A stretch of 64,000 nucleotides of DNA from positions 186,001-250,000 of the forward strand of contig NZ_QXGR01000002.1 in the NCBI RefSeq assembly GCF_003604195.1. The letters run 5' to 3'. This document shows, one piece after another, positions 53,934-62,826 of the stretch (the first letter of the stretch is position 1; each line of letters begins with the position of its first letter). The DNA is from Simplicispira lacusdiani. GTDB lineage: Bacteria; Pseudomonadota; Gammaproteobacteria; Burkholderiales; Burkholderiaceae_C. The notes under the pieces are model-generated. The model ran no database searches. It was given only the letters and a program-made list of their open reading frames with translations, and was not told the origin of the DNA. A program made the position numbers and the translations under genes.

Positions 53934-55622
53934 ATGGACAAGATCTGGCTGAAGAACTACCCCGCTGGCGTGCCGCACGACGTGGACCCTGAGCAGTACC
54001 GCTCGGCAGCGCACCTGCTGGAAGAAGCGATGCGCAAGCACGCATCCAGCCCCTTCTCTGTGTGCATGGAACGCTGGATGACCTACGGCGAGCTGGACCG
54101 CCATTCCGCCGCCCTGGGGGCCTGGCTGCAGGGCCAGGGGCTGGAGCCCGGCGCGCGCGTGGCCATCATGCTGCCCAACGTGCCGCAGTTCGCCGTGACC
54201 ATGGCCGCCGTGCTGCGCGCGGGCTACACCTGCGTGAACGTGAATCCGCTCTACACCGCGCGCGAGCTGGAGCACCAGCTCAAGGACTCGGGCGCCACCG
54301 CCATCGTCATCCTGGAGAACTTCGCCCACACGCTGGCCGAGGTCATCGACCACACCAGCGTCAAGCACGTCGTCATGGCCTCCATGGGCGACCTGCTGGG
54401 CTTCTGGTACGGCCAGTGGATCACCTTCGCCGTGCGCCACCTGGCCAAGATGGTGCCGGCCTACGACCTGCCGCTCACCGGCGGCCGCCAGGTGACCGGC
54501 TTCAAGAAGGCGCTGGCCCTGGGCGCGCGCCGCACGCTGCAGCCCAGCCAGGCCAACCACGACTCCATCGCCTTCCTGCAGTACACAGGCGGCACCACGG
54601 GCCTGTCCAAGGGCGCGGTGCTCACCCACCGCAACATCATCGCCGCCACGCTGCAGGCCGAGGCCTGGTTCACGCCGGCGCTGGCCAAGATCGGCGACCT
54701 GAGCAAGGCCAACAGCATCGCCGCGCTGCCGCTGTACCACATCTTCGCGCTCACGCTGTGCCTGCTGGCCATCCGCCAGGGCTCGCGCCTGACGCTGATC
54801 CCGAACCCGCGCGACATTCCCAAGTTCGTCGAGGTGCTGAAAAAACGCCCCTTCCACATGCTGCCGGCGGTGAACACGCTGTTCAACGCGCTCTTGCAGA
54901 ACCCGCAGTTCCGCGCGCTCGACTTCTCGCACCTGTGCGTTTCGCAGGCCGGCGGCATGGCGGCGTCCGAGGGCACGGCCAAGCAGTGGCAGAAGGTTAC
55001 GGGCAGCACCATGATCGAAGGCTGGGGCATGAGCGAGACCTGCGCCATCGGCACCAACAACCCGGTCAACAACACCACCTTCACCGGCAGCATCGGCCTG
55101 CCGCTGCCGGGCATCGAGATCGCCATCAAGGACGATGACGGCAACAGCGTGCCGCAAGGCGAATCGGGCGAGATCTGCATCCGCGGCCCCAACGTCATGC
55201 CCGGCTACTACAACCAGCCCGAGGAAAACGCCAAGGCCTTCACGCCCGACGGCTTCATGCGCACGGGCGACATCGGCATCATGGACGCCGAGGGCTACAC
55301 GCGCATCATCGACCGCAAGAAGGACATGATCCTGGTCAGCGGCTTCAACGTCTTCCCCAACGAGATCGAGAACGTCATCTCCACCTGCCCCGGCGTGCTC
55401 GAATGCGCCGCCGTCGGCATCCCCGATGAAAAATCGGGCGAGGCCGTCAAGGTGTTCGTGGTGCGCAGCGACCCCTCGCTCGAAGAGGACGACGTGGTGC
55501 GCTTCTGCCACGACAACCTCACCGGCTACAAGCGGCCCAAGTACATCGAGTTCCGCGACGACCTGCCCAAGACCAACGTGGGCAAGATCCTGCGGCGCGA
55601 GCTGAGAACCACCAAGGCGTGA
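53934..55622 (+). CDS. fadD: Long-chain fatty-acid-CoA ligase
   Basis: Acyl-CoA synthetase of 562 residues that activates fatty acids to acyl-CoA. It has the AMP-binding P-loop YTGGTTGLSKGAVLTHRNI near 222-240, LPLYHIFALTL, GWGMSETCAIGTNN, and DGFMRTGDIGIMDAEGYTRIIDRKKDMILVSGFNVFPNEIE with the FACS signature, ending in KTNVGKILRREL with the catalytic Lys. It would provide acyl-CoA from lipase products, from which the acyl-CoA reductase or beta-oxidation could draw. Confidence 0.96.
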   Translation: MDKIWLKNYPAGVPHDVDPEQYRSAAHLLEEAMRKHASSPFSVCMERWMTYGELDRHSAALGAWLQGQGLEPGARVAIMLPNVPQFAVTMAAVLRAGYTCVNVNPLYTARELEHQLKDSGATAIVILENFAHTLAEVIDHTSVKHVVMASMGDLLGFWYGQWITFAVRHLAKMVPAYDLPLTGGRQVTGFKKALALGARRTLQPSQANHDSIAFLQYTGGTTGLSKGAVLTHRNIIAATLQAEAWFTPALAKIGDLSKANSIAALPLYHIFALTLCLLAIRQGSRLTLIPNPRDIPKFVEVLKKRPFHMLPAVNTLFNALLQNPQFRALDFSHLCVSQAGGMAASEGTAKQWQKVTGSTMIEGWGMSETCAIGTNNPVNNTTFTGSIGLPLPGIEIAIKDDDGNSVPQGESGEICIRGPNVMPGYYNQPEENAKAFTPDGFMRTGDIGIMDAEGYTRIIDRKKDMILVSGFNVFPNEIENVISTCPGVLECAAVGIPDEKSGEAVKVFVVRSDPSLEEDDVVRFCHDNLTGYKRPKYIEFRDDLPKTNVGKILRRELRTTKA

Positions 55623-55623
55623 C

Positions 55624-55650
55624 GCTATTTTTGTCATAGCTTATGACGCA
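55624..55650. repeat. Partial family-2 repeat containing a start codon
   Basis: GCTATTTTTGTCATAGCTTATGACGC matches the first half of the family. It lies directly after fadD, and its ATG (55643) is the apparent start of the next gene. Confidence 0.65.
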
Positions 55651-56572
55651 GCATCCATCGGCCCTGCCGCCAGAAATCACGGTATTTGAACGCGGCTGGC
55701 TGTCGTCCAACAACGTCCTGTTCACGGGGAAGCATTCGGGGGCGGCGCTGGTGGACACGGGCTACTGCACCCACGGCGCGCAGACCCTGGCGCTGGTGCA
55801 GTCGGCGCTGGACGGGCGGCCACTCGACCGCATTCTCAACACCCACCTGCACAGCGACCACTGCGGCGGCAACGCCGCGCTGCAGCAGGCCTGGCCAGCA
55901 GTGCAAACCGCCATTCCGCCCGGCCAGGCCGCGCATGTGCGCGACTGGGACCCGTATGCGCTGAGCTACACGCCCACCGGGCAGGAATGCCCGCGCTTCC
56001 GCTGCGACGCGCTGCTGCAGCCCGGCACCGAGGAGCTGCTGGGCGACCGCCCCTGGCAGGTGCACGCCGCGCCGGGGCACGACCCGCACTCCATCGTGCT
56101 GTTCGAGCCCCGGGACCGCATCCTCATTTCGGCCGACGCGCTGTGGGAGAACGGCTTTGGCGTGGTCTTTCCCGAACTCGACGGCGAAGGCGCCTTCGCC
56201 GAGGTGGCCGCCACGCTCGACCTGATCGAGCGCCTGGCCCCGCGCACCGTGATCCCCGGCCACGGCCCGGTGTTCCACGACGCCCCCCGCGCCCTGGGCG
56301 TGGCGCGCAAGCGGCTCGATGGCTTCGCCAGCCACCCCGGCAAGCACGCGCTCTATGCCGCCAAGGTGCTGCTCAAGTACAAGCTGCTGGAGTGGCAGCG
56401 CATCAGCCTGGCCGACCTGCGCGCCTGGACCGACGCCACGCCCTACTTTGGCGCCATGCATGCGCGCCATTTCAGCGACCGCGGCCAGGGCGAATGGCTG
56501 GAGGGGCTGATGGACGAGCTGGTGCGCTCGGGCGCGGCGCGGCGCGAGGGCGAGTGGCTGGTGAACCTGTGA
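55643..56572 (+). CDS. Metallo-beta-lactamase-fold hydrolase
   Basis: Protein of 309 residues in the glyoxalase II/RNase-BN-like MBL superfamily. The metal motif is LNTHLHSDHCGGNAAL (HxHxDH) near 67-76, with PGHDPHSIVLFEPRD and LISADALWENGFGVVF as the second and third metal motifs, and IPGHGPVF near 213. The start ATG lies in a family-2 repeat with no good ribosome site, so initiation is likely by coupling to fadD, which ends 20 bases earlier. Substrate unknown. Confidence 0.85.
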   Translation: MTQHPSALPPEITVFERGWLSSNNVLFTGKHSGAALVDTGYCTHGAQTLALVQSALDGRPLDRILNTHLHSDHCGGNAALQQAWPAVQTAIPPGQAAHVRDWDPYALSYTPTGQECPRFRCDALLQPGTEELLGDRPWQVHAAPGHDPHSIVLFEPRDRILISADALWENGFGVVFPELDGEGAFAEVAATLDLIERLAPRTVIPGHGPVFHDAPRALGVARKRLDGFASHPGKHALYAAKVLLKYKLLEWQRISLADLRAWTDATPYFGAMHARHFSDRGQGEWLEGLMDELVRSGAARREGEWLVNL

Positions 56573-56588
56573 GACAGCAGGCGTGTAA

Positions 56589-56648
56589 GCTATTAAAAAT
56601 ATAGCTGATGACGCTTGATGCGTAAGCCCAGAGGCCCAAAAACACTCA
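56589..56648. repeat. Family-2 repeat after the MBL hydrolase gene
   Basis: Contains AAGCTATTAAAAATATAGCTGATGACGC, a core with the GATGCG loop, and CCCAGAGGCCC. Its far end carries the TGA (56648-56646) of the convergent transglycosylase gene. Confidence 0.72.
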
Positions 56649-58628
56649 AGGAAGATCCTTGTTCGACTCCGGCTCCGCGCTGCCCCGGGGGCCCACGGTG
56701 CCCAGGCGGCTCTTGAGCGACTGCGGCTGACCGGTGATGAGCGCCGCGTAGTTGGTGGTGTTGGCCAGCACCTTCTTCACGTAGTCGCGCGTTTCGGCGA
56801 AGGGCACGTTCTCGGCCCAGATGGCGGCGTCCAGCACCGGGCCGTTGCGCCAGTTGCGCGGGCGGCCCGGGCCGGCGTTGTAGGCGGCGGCGGCCATGGG
56901 CATGGAGCCGGCGAAATCGTCCAGCGCCAGCTTGAGGTAGGCCGTGCCGATGGCGATGTTGGTGTCGCGCTGGGTGATGTGCTCGGGGCGGAAGTCGGTC
57001 AGGCCGATCTTCTTGGCCGTCCAGCGCGCCGTGGCGGGCATGACCTGCATGAGGCCCGAGGCGCCCACGTGCGAGCGGGCGTCCATGATGAAACGGCTTT
57101 CCTGGCGGATGAGCCCGTACACATAGGCCGGGTCCAGTCCGATGGCGCGCGAGCGCTCCAGCACCGCGTCGCGGAACGGCATGGGAAAGCGCTGTGCCAT
57201 GTCGATCACGCCGCGCGTGCGCTCGCTGGTGTTGATGCAGCGGTCCCACACTTCCTGCGCACAGGCAAAGTCGGCGGCGGCCAGCAGCTCGCGGTCGTTC
57301 ATGCCGCCGTTCTGGTGGCGGTTGGTGGTGTAGTTCCATTCGCGCACGCCTTCGCCGCGCAGGCCCAGCAGGATGGCGTAGAGGCCCCGGTTCAGCCCCA
57401 GGTTGGCGCGCGCGGCGGCTTTTTCCTCGGCCGTCAGCGGCGCGGGCGGGGGCGGCAGCGGCACGCGCTGGCCCAGTTCCTCCAGCGCCAGCTGCTCGTA
57501 GAAGCCCCGCGTGCCAGCGATGCTCTCGAACAGACGCTGCGCCTCGGCGCGCTCGGCGTCGTGGGGCCGGCCCTCCAGCAGGGCACGCGCCTTCCAGTAC
57601 ACCCAGGTGCTGTCCTGGCGGGCTTCGTCGCTCATGGCGTCCACGGCCTTGCGCACCACCTTCCACTGGCCGGAGCGCAGCGCGGCGCGCACCTTCCAAC
57701 CCAGCAGCTCGTCGTTCAGGTCCGTGTCGCGCGTGACGTTGGCGAAATACGCCGACGCCTCGGGCGCAAGCTTTTGCGCCGCCGTCTTGCCCACCACGCC
57801 CCAGGCCCAGTTGCGCTCCTCGGGCGAGAGATGCACGCCCCACTTGCCGTCAAGCTGCGCTGCGGCGGCATCGACGTCGCTGGTGGCCAGCTTGATGAGC
57901 GCCAGCAGCACCAGCTCCTGGCGCGCCTTGCCGCGCGCCGTGGCGTGCGCCTTGAGGTACTTGGTCGGGGAATCGAGCAGCTCGCGCAGCGCGGGCAGCG
58001 CATCGGGCGCGACGATCTCCACGGCGCTGCGCGCCACGCGCGGCCGGTTGGCCTCGACGGCCAGGCGGGCCTTGCGCCAGATGTCGAGCGCGCCAAGCTT
58101 CTTGCTGGCATGCAGCTCGCTGGCCGCATGGGTGCAGCCATCGTCGGCGTCGCGCAGCGCATGCCAGGCACGGCGCACCTCCTCGCCCACGTTGGCGGGG
58201 GCGGCGCCCTTGATCTCGTCGATCAGCAGCGCATAGCAACGCACCTCGCGGTCGTCCTGCATGCGGTACTGCGGGTGCAGCTCGGCGAACTGCGCCCAAT
58301 CGCGGCGCTGGCCCAGCAGCAGCAGCCAGTCGTTGCGCAGGCGGTCTTCCTGGTAGGTGCCGGCGTAGCGCTGCAGGAAGGACTGCACCTCCTGTGCCGA
58401 GGCCTCGCCCAGGCGGGCTTTCAGCTCCCAATAGGCCGCCCAGGGTTCGAGCGCGTGACCGCGCGCCGAGGGCAGGAGCTGCTCCAGCTTCTTGCGGTCG
58501 CCCTTGCGGAACGCCTGGTGCATGTCCAGCAGCACCTGGTCGCCCTTGGACTGCGCCAGCGCGGGCAGCGCAGAAGTCGCCAGCAGCACACAGGCCACCA
58601 GCGGTGTCAGAATCTTCGGTAAATGCAT
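56646..58628 (-). CDS. slt: Soluble lytic murein transglycosylase (Slt70-like)
   Basis: Periplasmic muramidase-like enzyme of 660 residues. A signal peptide ends at ALPALA (about 25). The central part is a long alpha-superhelix (KGDRKKLEQLLPSARGHALEPWAAYWELKARL onward), and the C-terminal SLT domain has YGLIRQESRFIMDARSHVGASGLMQVMPATARW with the catalytic Glu, then AYNAGPGRPRNWRN. The length and layout are those of Slt70. Divergent from the formyl-THF cyclo-ligase gene with 14 bases between starts. Confidence 0.94.
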   Translation of the reverse strand: MHLPKILTPLVACVLLATSALPALAQSKGDQVLLDMHQAFRKGDRKKLEQLLPSARGHALEPWAAYWELKARLGEASAQEVQSFLQRYAGTYQEDRLRNDWLLLLGQRRDWAQFAELHPQYRMQDDREVRCYALLIDEIKGAAPANVGEEVRRAWHALRDADDGCTHAASELHASKKLGALDIWRKARLAVEANRPRVARSAVEIVAPDALPALRELLDSPTKYLKAHATARGKARQELVLLALIKLATSDVDAAAAQLDGKWGVHLSPEERNWAWGVVGKTAAQKLAPEASAYFANVTRDTDLNDELLGWKVRAALRSGQWKVVRKAVDAMSDEARQDSTWVYWKARALLEGRPHDAERAEAQRLFESIAGTRGFYEQLALEELGQRVPLPPPPAPLTAEEKAAARANLGLNRGLYAILLGLRGEGVREWNYTTNRHQNGGMNDRELLAAADFACAQEVWDRCINTSERTRGVIDMAQRFPMPFRDAVLERSRAIGLDPAYVYGLIRQESRFIMDARSHVGASGLMQVMPATARWTAKKIGLTDFRPEHITQRDTNIAIGTAYLKLALDDFAGSMPMAAAAYNAGPGRPRNWRNGPVLDAAIWAENVPFAETRDYVKKVLANTTNYAALITGQPQSLKSRLGTVGPRGSAEPESNKDLP

Positions 58629-58642
58629 GAGGGAATTATGTG

Positions 58643-59215
58643 ATGGACAAAACAGCCCTGCGGCGCACTCTGGTGGAACAACGCCTGAACCTGCGCGATC
58701 GCCTACTGCGCGCCGACCTGCTGCAGCAGGTGATGCGCATCTGGCTCATCAACCGTCCCGACACCATCATCGGCGCCTACTGGCCCATCAAGGGCGAATT
58801 CGACCCCCTGCCCGCCCTGCACCGCTGGAAGGAGGACGGCGAACTGCTCGACGAACCGCAGCTGCGTCGCATCGGCCTGCCGGTGGTGAACAAGCAGCAC
58901 AAGACCCTCACCTTCCACGCCTGGTACCCCGGCTGCCCCATGGAGGAAGACGCCTACGGCATCCCCAAGCCCAAGGACACCGAGGTCATCGTGCCCACGC
59001 TGCTCTTCGTGCCCTGCGTGGGCTACGGGCCGGGCGGCTACCGCCTGGGCTACGGCGGTGGCTTCTACGACCGCACCCTGGCCACGCTGCAGCCCCGGCC
59101 CTTCACCGTGGGCCTGGGCTACACCCAGGGCTACCTCGACGACTTCGAGCCCGAGGCGCACGACATGCCGCTGGATGCCATCCTGAATGACAACGGGGTG
59201 GTGTGGCCTGTATGA
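58643..59215 (+). CDS. 5-Formyltetrahydrofolate cyclo-ligase
   Basis: Folate-salvage enzyme of 190 residues that makes 5,10-methenyl-THF from 5-formyl-THF with ATP. KTALRRTLVEQRLNLRDRL opens it, PIKGEFDPLPALHRW and PCVGYGPGGYRLGYGGGFYDRTLA (substrate/phosphate loop) are diagnostic. The in-frame GTG three bases earlier is possible, but ATG at 58643 is preferred. In many relatives this gene is next to the transglycosylase gene, divergent as here. Confidence 0.93.
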   Translation: MDKTALRRTLVEQRLNLRDRLLRADLLQQVMRIWLINRPDTIIGAYWPIKGEFDPLPALHRWKEDGELLDEPQLRRIGLPVVNKQHKTLTFHAWYPGCPMEEDAYGIPKPKDTEVIVPTLLFVPCVGYGPGGYRLGYGGGFYDRTLATLQPRPFTVGLGYTQGYLDDFEPEAHDMPLDAILNDNGVVWPV

Positions 59216-59216
59216 G

Positions 59217-59340
59217 GCACTTCCCCCTGAGGCGCTTCGCGCCTTCCCCCTTCTCTGGCATCGCTGCGCGATGCGGAAGGGGGACGACACCAGCGCGGCG
59301 GGGCGGCCCTTGCGCGGTGCCTGCTGGCCCACGCCGCTGA
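59217..59340 (+). repeat. Family-1 gene-end repeat, copy E
   Basis: Starts right after the stop of the cyclo-ligase gene in sense orientation. Hairpin 1 GGCGC-ttc-GCGCC, hairpin 2 GCATCGC-tgc-GCGATGC within TTCCCCCTTC/GGAAGGGGGA arms, then CCAGCGCGGCGGGGCGGCCC and GCTGG. It is the best-preserved copy. Confidence 0.9.
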
Positions 59341-59423
59341 GGCCGTCACGTCAGCGCGCAATACGCCCACCGCATCCTTGAGAAAGACGGACGAAACCAC
59401 AGAGGCTTCGTACGCGTCATTTC

Positions 59424-59460
59424 ATTACATTTATTTTCTTTTATTAGATATTTATGTAAT
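59424..59460 (+). promoter_or_regulatory. AT-rich palindromic operator candidate
   Basis: ATTACAT (59424-59430) and ATGTAAT (59454-59460) are perfect complements 23 bases apart, and almost everything between is A or T, in a genome that is otherwise very GC-rich. The site is 10 bases before the PaaX-like start codon, so it fits autoregulation and contains -10-like hexamers. Confidence 0.55.
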
Positions 59461-59469
59461 ATTTGAGGC

Positions 59470-60315
59470 ATGTCCTCTTCCCCCAGTACCAAAGTCCAGC
59501 CCAAACACCTGCTGCTGGAGCTGTTGCTCGCCAGCGGCGACGACCCGCTGCCTGTCAGCCACGCGGTGGCGGCGGGCGCCGTGTTCGGCATCAGCGAGAA
59601 CCATGTGCGCGTGACGCTGGCGCGGCTGGCCGCGCAGGACATGGCGCAGGCCACCGAGCGCGGTGCCTGGCGCCTGGGGCCCGCCGCGCAGAGCCTGGCG
59701 CAGGACGTGTCCCACTGGCGCAGCACCGCCGAGCGCCTGCGCCCCTGGAACGGACAGTACGTGGCGGTGCACTGCGGCGCCCTGGCGCGCGGCGACCGCG
59801 CCGCCACGCGGCAGCGCGAGCGCGCGCTGCACCTGCTGGGCTTTGCCGAACTGCAGCGCGACTTCTGGCTGCGCCCTGACAACATCGAGGCCGACATTGC
59901 CGCCATCCGTGCGCGCCTGCACACGCTGGGCCTGGAGGCGCAGGCCGTGGTCTGCGGTTGCACTTCGCTCGATGCCGCCACCGAGGCCGCCGTGGACGCG
60001 CTGTGGGATGGCGTGGCTCTCAACCAAGGCTACCGCGCCACGCAGGAGCGCCTGCAACGCTGGCTGGACGGCGCGGCACGCCTGCCGATCGACCAGGCGG
60101 CGCGCGAGTCGTTCTTCCTCGGTGGCGCCGCGATCCGCCAGCTGGTGTACGACCCGCTGCTGCCCGAACCCATGGTGGACGGCGCACTGCGCGCGGCCTT
60201 CATCGACAGCGTGCACGCCTTCGATGCGGCGGGCCGCGCCATCTGGGACCGCTTCTACGAGGCCCTGTCCACCCCCGACACCGCTGCGCGCAAGGCCCGC
60301 CTGCGCATTGCCTGA
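59470..60315 (+). CDS. PaaX-family transcriptional repressor
   Basis: Regulator of 281 residues in the PaaX family. The winged helix is at about 10-70 (LLLELLLASGDDPLPVSHAVAAGAVFGISENHVRVTLARLAAQDMAQATERGAWRLG), and a central ligand domain (LRPWNGQYVAVHCGALARGDRAATRQRERALHLLGFAELQRDFWLRPDN) and C-terminal helical domain follow. Classic PaaX binds phenylacetyl-CoA; paa genes are absent here, so the ligand is probably another acyl-CoA. The next gene, 31 bases away, is an acyl-CoA dehydrogenase, which it probably regulates. Confidence 0.86.
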   Translation: MSSSPSTKVQPKHLLLELLLASGDDPLPVSHAVAAGAVFGISENHVRVTLARLAAQDMAQATERGAWRLGPAAQSLAQDVSHWRSTAERLRPWNGQYVAVHCGALARGDRAATRQRERALHLLGFAELQRDFWLRPDNIEADIAAIRARLHTLGLEAQAVVCGCTSLDAATEAAVDALWDGVALNQGYRATQERLQRWLDGAARLPIDQAARESFFLGGAAIRQLVYDPLLPEPMVDGALRAAFIDSVHAFDAAGRAIWDRFYEALSTPDTAARKARLRIA

Positions 60316-60346
60316 CCCCCTTCCCCCGCCCCCCGGAGACACCGCC

Positions 60347-62032
60347 ATGAACGCCCTGACCGACACCACCGCCCTGCCCTCGCATTACCTGGCCGACACC
60401 CACCGGGTCGAGAACGTGTCCTGCGAACTCGCCGACTACAACATGTACGCGCAGGACACCGCGCTGCGCGAGGCCGTGCAGCGCGAGGGCGCGGCCTGGG
60501 CCGAGGCCGATCTGCTGCGCTTCGGCCAGCTCACCGGCTCGGCCGAATACCTGGAACAGGGCCATCTCGCCAACAAGCACCAGCCCGAGCTGGAGACGCA
60601 CGACCGCTTCGGCAACCGCATCGATCTGGTCAAGTTTCACCCGGCCTACCACCGCTTCATGGGCACGGCCATCGAGCACGGCCTGCATTCCTCGCCCTGG
60701 ACCGACCCGCGCCCTGGCGCCCATGTGGCGCGCGCCGCCGGCAACTACCTGCAGACCCAGGTGGAGGCCGGCCACGGCTGCCCCATCACCATGACCTTTG
60801 CCGCCATCCCCGCGCTGCGCCTGCAGCCCGACCTGGCGCGGCTGTGGGAACCCAAGATCACGGCGCGCGTGTACGACCCGCGCAACGTGCCCGTGGAGCA
60901 GAAAACCGGCGTGACCATCGGCATGGCGATGACCGAGAAACAGGGCGGCTCCGACGTGCAGGCCAACAGCACGCGCGCCTACCCCGTGGGCCAGGGCGGC
61001 CCCGGCCAGGCGTATGAACTGGTGGGCCACAAATACTTTGTGTCGGCGCCCATGTGCGACGCCTTCCTGGTGCTGGCGCACACCGACAAGGGCCTTTCGT
61101 GCTTTCTGCTGCCGCGCTGGCGCCCGGACGGCACGAAGAACCCGTTCCAGGTGCTGCGCCTGAAGAAGAAGATGGGCAACGCCTCGAACGCGTCGAGCGA
61201 GACCGAGCTGCGCGGCGCGCTGGCCTGGATGGTGGGCGAGGAAGGGCGCGGCGTGCGCAACATCATCGAAATGGTGGCCATGACGCGCTTTGACTGCATG
61301 GTGGGTTCCAGCGCGGGCATGCGCATGGCGCTGTCGCAGGCGCTGCACCACTGCGCGCACCGCAGTGCCTTTGGCGCGCGCCTGAACCAGCAGCCGCTGA
61401 TGCAGAACGTGCTGGCCGACCTGGCGCTGGAGAGCGAGGCCGCCATGACGCTCTCCATGCGCATGGCCCGCGCCCTGGACCACCGCGACAACCGCCACGA
61501 GGACCTGCTCGTGCGCCTGGTGACCGCCGTGGGCAAATACTGGATCTGCAAGCGCACCCCCGGCCACGCCTACGAGGCCATGGAGTGCATCGGCGGCAGC
61601 GGCGTGATGGAGGACAGCATGTTCCCGCGCCTGTTCCGCGAATCGCCGGTCAACGCCATCTGGGAAGGCAGCGGCAACATCCAGTGCCTGGACGTGCTGC
61701 GCGCCATGGCCAAGACGCCCGAGGTGGTGGACGCCTTCTTCGCCGAGCTGCGCCATACCCAGGGCCAGAACACCCTGCTCGACCAGCATGTGCGCGACCT
61801 TGGCAAGGAGTTCGCCGACCCCACCGACCTGCAATACCGCGCCCGCCACGTGGTCGAGCGCATGGCGCTGGCGCTGCAGGCCTCGCTGCTGGTGCGCGGC
61901 GCGCCCGCCTTCGTGGCCGACGCCTTCTGCGCCTCGCGCCTCGCGCCCGAAGGCAGCTTCAACTACGGCGCGCTGCCACGCGGCGTGGACGTGCAGGCCA
62001 TCATCGAGCGTGCCACGCCCCGCGTGGGCTGA
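60347..62032 (+). CDS. AidB-like acyl-CoA dehydrogenase
   Basis: FAD enzyme of 561 residues resembling AidB-type acyl-CoA dehydrogenases. It has GCPITMTFAAIPALRLQPDLARLWEPKI, GMAMTEKQGGSDVQANSTRA (FAD/substrate segment), NIIEMVAMTRFDCMVGSSAGMRMALSQALHHCAHRSAFG, and YEAMECIGGSGVMEDSMFPRLFRESPVNAIWEGSGNIQCLDVLRAM with the catalytic Glu region. ATG at 60347 has GGAG about 8 bases upstream. It follows the PaaX-like gene and probably belongs to its regulon. A role in alkylation resistance as for AidB is possible; metabolic oxidation is equally likely. Confidence 0.9.
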   Translation: MNALTDTTALPSHYLADTHRVENVSCELADYNMYAQDTALREAVQREGAAWAEADLLRFGQLTGSAEYLEQGHLANKHQPELETHDRFGNRIDLVKFHPAYHRFMGTAIEHGLHSSPWTDPRPGAHVARAAGNYLQTQVEAGHGCPITMTFAAIPALRLQPDLARLWEPKITARVYDPRNVPVEQKTGVTIGMAMTEKQGGSDVQANSTRAYPVGQGGPGQAYELVGHKYFVSAPMCDAFLVLAHTDKGLSCFLLPRWRPDGTKNPFQVLRLKKKMGNASNASSETELRGALAWMVGEEGRGVRNIIEMVAMTRFDCMVGSSAGMRMALSQALHHCAHRSAFGARLNQQPLMQNVLADLALESEAAMTLSMRMARALDHRDNRHEDLLVRLVTAVGKYWICKRTPGHAYEAMECIGGSGVMEDSMFPRLFRESPVNAIWEGSGNIQCLDVLRAMAKTPEVVDAFFAELRHTQGQNTLLDQHVRDLGKEFADPTDLQYRARHVVERMALALQASLLVRGAPAFVADAFCASRLAPEGSFNYGALPRGVDVQAIIERATPRVG

Positions 62033-62139
62033 TAACCCTGGCCGGGGCAGCGGCATGGGATTGCCGCCTTTCGCGCCCTTCACACCTTGCCGCACAATGG
62101 GCCGCTCTTTTGCGGCCCCTTTTCTTCAGCAGGTGAACC

Positions 62140-62823
62140 ATGCTCCAGCTCTACATCGGCAACAAGAACTACTCCTCCTGGTCCATGCGCCCCTGGGTGC
62201 TGCTGCGCCAGGCCGGCATTCCGTTCGAGGAAGTGCTCGCGCGCTTCGACAGCTTCGACCACGATTCGAAGTTCAAGGCCACGATCGCCGGCATCTCGCC
62301 CACCGGCAAGGTGCCGGTGCTGGTCGATGGCGACCTGAGCATCTGGGACACCCTGGCCATCGCCGAATACCTGGCCGAGACCTACCCCGAAAAAAACCTT
62401 TGGCCCCGTGACAAGGCCGCCCGCGCCCGCGCACGCAGCGTGTGCGCCGAGATGCACAGCGGCTTCACCGCCCTGCGCGGCGCCTGCCCCATGAACATCG
62501 AGGCCCACCTGCCCGACATCGGCGCGCTGCTCTGGCGCGACAAGCCGACCGTGCGCGCTGACGTGCAGCGCCTGGTGGAGATGTGGAGCGGCCTGCTGGA
62601 GCAGCACGGCGGCCCCCTGCTGTTCGGCGAATTCAGCATCGCCGACGCCTTCTACGCGCCGGTCTGCATGCGCCTGCACAGCTACGGCCTGCCGGTGCCC
62701 GCGCACATCCAGGCCTATGTCCAGCGCGTGCGCGCGCTGCCGGGCGTCAAGGCCTGGATCGACGGCGCGCTGGCCGAGCAGGACTTCCGGGAGTTCGAGG
62801 AGCCGTACCGGCTGCGGCGCTGA
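62140..62823 (+). CDS. Glutathione S-transferase
   Basis: Cytosolic GST of 227 residues. The thioredoxin-like N-domain has LYIGNKNYSSWSMRPWVLLRQAGIPFEEV with the active-site Ser, ISPTGKVPVLVDGDLSIWDTLAIAEYLAE (cis-Pro and glutathione site), and the C-domain ends near WIDGALAEQDFREFEEPYRL. It is similar to the family annotated near maleylacetoacetate isomerase-like GSTs. It converges with the Sel1 gene, with 3 bases between stops. Confidence 0.92.
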   Translation: MLQLYIGNKNYSSWSMRPWVLLRQAGIPFEEVLARFDSFDHDSKFKATIAGISPTGKVPVLVDGDLSIWDTLAIAEYLAETYPEKNLWPRDKAARARARSVCAEMHSGFTALRGACPMNIEAHLPDIGALLWRDKPTVRADVQRLVEMWSGLLEQHGGPLLFGEFSIADAFYAPVCMRLHSYGLPVPAHIQAYVQRVRALPGVKAWIDGALAEQDFREFEEPYRLRR

Positions 62824-62826
62824 CCA

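Noticed and set aside
53517..55637. Long minus-strand open frame opposite fadD
   Set aside because: Antisense shadow of a clear acyl-CoA ligase gene.
60200..62095. Long minus-strand open frame opposite the acyl-CoA dehydrogenase
   Set aside because: Antisense artefact with biased composition.
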